A stretch of DNA of 64,000 nucleotides from an uncultured Clostridia bacterium (GTDB taxonomy: Bacteria > Bacillota > Clostridia > Lachnospirales > Lachnospiraceae), in assembly GCA_946626755.1 (NCBI GenBank), contig CAMOUW010000001.1:1-64000 (forward strand), given 5' to 3'. Positions 62,680 through 64,000 of this stretch are shown piece by piece; positions within the stretch are counted from its first letter, which is position 1; each line of letters opens with the position of its first letter. Both the position numbers and the translations under genes were made by a program. The notes beneath the pieces are model-generated. The model saw nothing but the letters and a program-made list of their open reading frames with translations, was not told the origin of the DNA and made no database searches.

Positions 62680-63243
62680 ATGTCATTGATCAATAAGGAA
62701 GTTGCTGATTTCAGCGTACAGGCATATCAGGACGATGAGTTCAAAACAGTTACAAAAGAGGATATAAAGGGTAAGTGGAGTGTATTCTTCTTCTATCCTG
62801 CAGACTTCACATTCGTATGCCCCACAGAGCTTGAAGATCTTCAGAACACATATGATAAGTTCAAAGAAGCAGGATGTGAGATCTTCTCTGTTTCTACAGA
62901 TACTCATTTTGTACATAAAGCATGGCATGATCATTCCGAAAGAATTGCTAAGCTTACATATCCCATGCTTGCAGATCCTACACACGCTCTTTCAAGAGAT
63001 TTCGAAGTTCTTATCGAGGCTGACGGTATTGCAGAGAGAGGAACATTTATTGTAAATCCTGATTGCAAGATTGTTGCATATGAGGTAAACTCCGGAAACG
63101 TCGGAAGAAATGCTGACGAGCTTCTTCGTAAGCTTCAGGCTTGCCAGTTCGTTGCAGAGCATGGTGATGAAGTTTGCCCTGCTAAGTGGCAGCCCGGTGC
63201 AGATACGCTTAAGCCCAGCCTTGATCTGGTAGGAGCACTTTAA
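62680..63243 (+). CDS. ahpC: Peroxiredoxin (alkyl hydroperoxide reductase C)
   Basis: FFYPADFTFVCPTELEDLQ, resolving Cys in VCPAKWQPG. Confidence 0.96.
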   Translation: MSLINKEVADFSVQAYQDDEFKTVTKEDIKGKWSVFFFYPADFTFVCPTELEDLQNTYDKFKEAGCEIFSVSTDTHFVHKAWHDHSERIAKLTYPMLADPTHALSRDFEVLIEADGIAERGTFIVNPDCKIVAYEVNSGNVGRNADELLRKLQACQFVAEHGDEVCPAKWQPGADTLKPSLDLVGAL

Positions 63244-64000
63244 TGAGCGCCGGTACACACGACAATTTGTATGATGTGATAATTATCGGCGGTGGTCCTG
63301 CGGGGCTTACCGCCGGTATTTATTTAGCGAGAGCCTGTTATCGTGTACTTATTGTCGAAAAGGAAAACTGGGGTGGGCAGATCACTATCACTTCAGAGGT
63401 GGTGAATTATCCGGGTATCAAAAAGACCAGTGGAAAAGAGCTCACCGAGGGGATGAGAAAACAGGCGGAAAGTTTTGGAGCGGAATTTAAGTCTGCCGAA
63501 GTTACTGATATTGATATAGACGGTGATATCAAAAAGGTTGTGACTAGTGCAGGTACACTTGAGTGCTTCGGTATCATTATTGCCACCGGAGCGCATCCCA
63601 GGATGATAGGATTCAAAGGCGAGGAAGAGTTTAAAGGCCATGGCGTGGCTTACTGTGCCACCTGTGATGGGGAGTTCTTTACCGGTAAAGAAGTATTTGT
63701 CGTAGGCGGTGGATTTGCTGCGGCAGAAGAGAGTGTATTTCTTACAAAATATGCATCTCATGTAACCGTACTGGTGAGAGGCGATGATTTTAAATGTGCC
63801 AAGCAGACGGCGGATGAGACAAAGAATCATCCGGATATCACCGTACTCTACAACACAGAAGTGGAAGAAGTGACAGGTGATTCTGTTCTTCGCCGGATAG
63901 TTTATAAAAACAATAAAACCGGTGAGACAAAGGAATTTGCTCCTGAAAATGACACCTTTGGCGTATTTGTTTTTGCCGGATATTCACCCAGCACCGAGAT
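63243..64000 (+). CDS. FAD-dependent thioredoxin reductase / AhpF-like oxidoreductase, 3' truncated by window
   Basis: ATG overlaps ahpC stop; VIIIGGGPAGLTAGIYLARA, AYCATCDGEFF redox motif, VVGGGFAAAEE. Confidence 0.9.
   Translation, partial: MSAGTHDNLYDVIIIGGGPAGLTAGIYLARACYRVLIVEKENWGGQITITSEVVNYPGIKKTSGKELTEGMRKQAESFGAEFKSAEVTDIDIDGDIKKVVTSAGTLECFGIIIATGAHPRMIGFKGEEEFKGHGVAYCATCDGEFFTGKEVFVVGGGFAAAEESVFLTKYASHVTVLVRGDDFKCAKQTADETKNHPDITVLYNTEVEEVTGDSVLRRIVYKNNKTGETKEFAPENDTFGVFVFAGYSPSTE

Overview
The window reads as a chromosomal segment of a low-to-mid GC anaerobic Firmicute (Lachnospiraceae-like; inferred from gene content and style, not from a database search). It is mostly housekeeping and metabolic genes on the + strand: pyrE, purE, a T-box-controlled trp operon (trpE-G-D-B-A, with no trpC or trpF), LysR/ECF-S/metY/cysK, a redox cluster (flavodoxin, PreA-like, SDR, carbamate kinase, nitroreductase), iorAB, gltX, glnA, folD, hslO, glnS, csp, a P-type ATPase, MATE, ppaC, map, ogg, CIRCE-groES-groEL, prfC, an ABC-F gene, topB and ahpC with a trxB/ahpF-like gene cut by the window end. 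Accessory material is limited: a solo tyrosine recombinase next to tRNA-Gly, two tRNAs, and two elaborate nested inverted-repeat elements (about 1921-2063 and 45858-46051). Best second-look items: a rubredoxin-GltB(FMN)-rubrerythrin open frame with a strong internal ribosome-binding site; the groEL-downstream nested-hairpin element with a degenerate tandem copy; a yybP-ykoY (Mn) riboswitch-like leader before a CaCA antiporter; the trp operon lacking trpC/trpF; a 21-codon uORF directly before an ABC-F gene; a G8 tract serving as the Shine-Dalgarno of a lipoprotein gene; and a PD-(D/E)XK-like orphan behind prfC. No CRISPR array, prophage or complete defence system was seen. All assignments are by eye from sequence and translated ORFs; no search or folding program was run.
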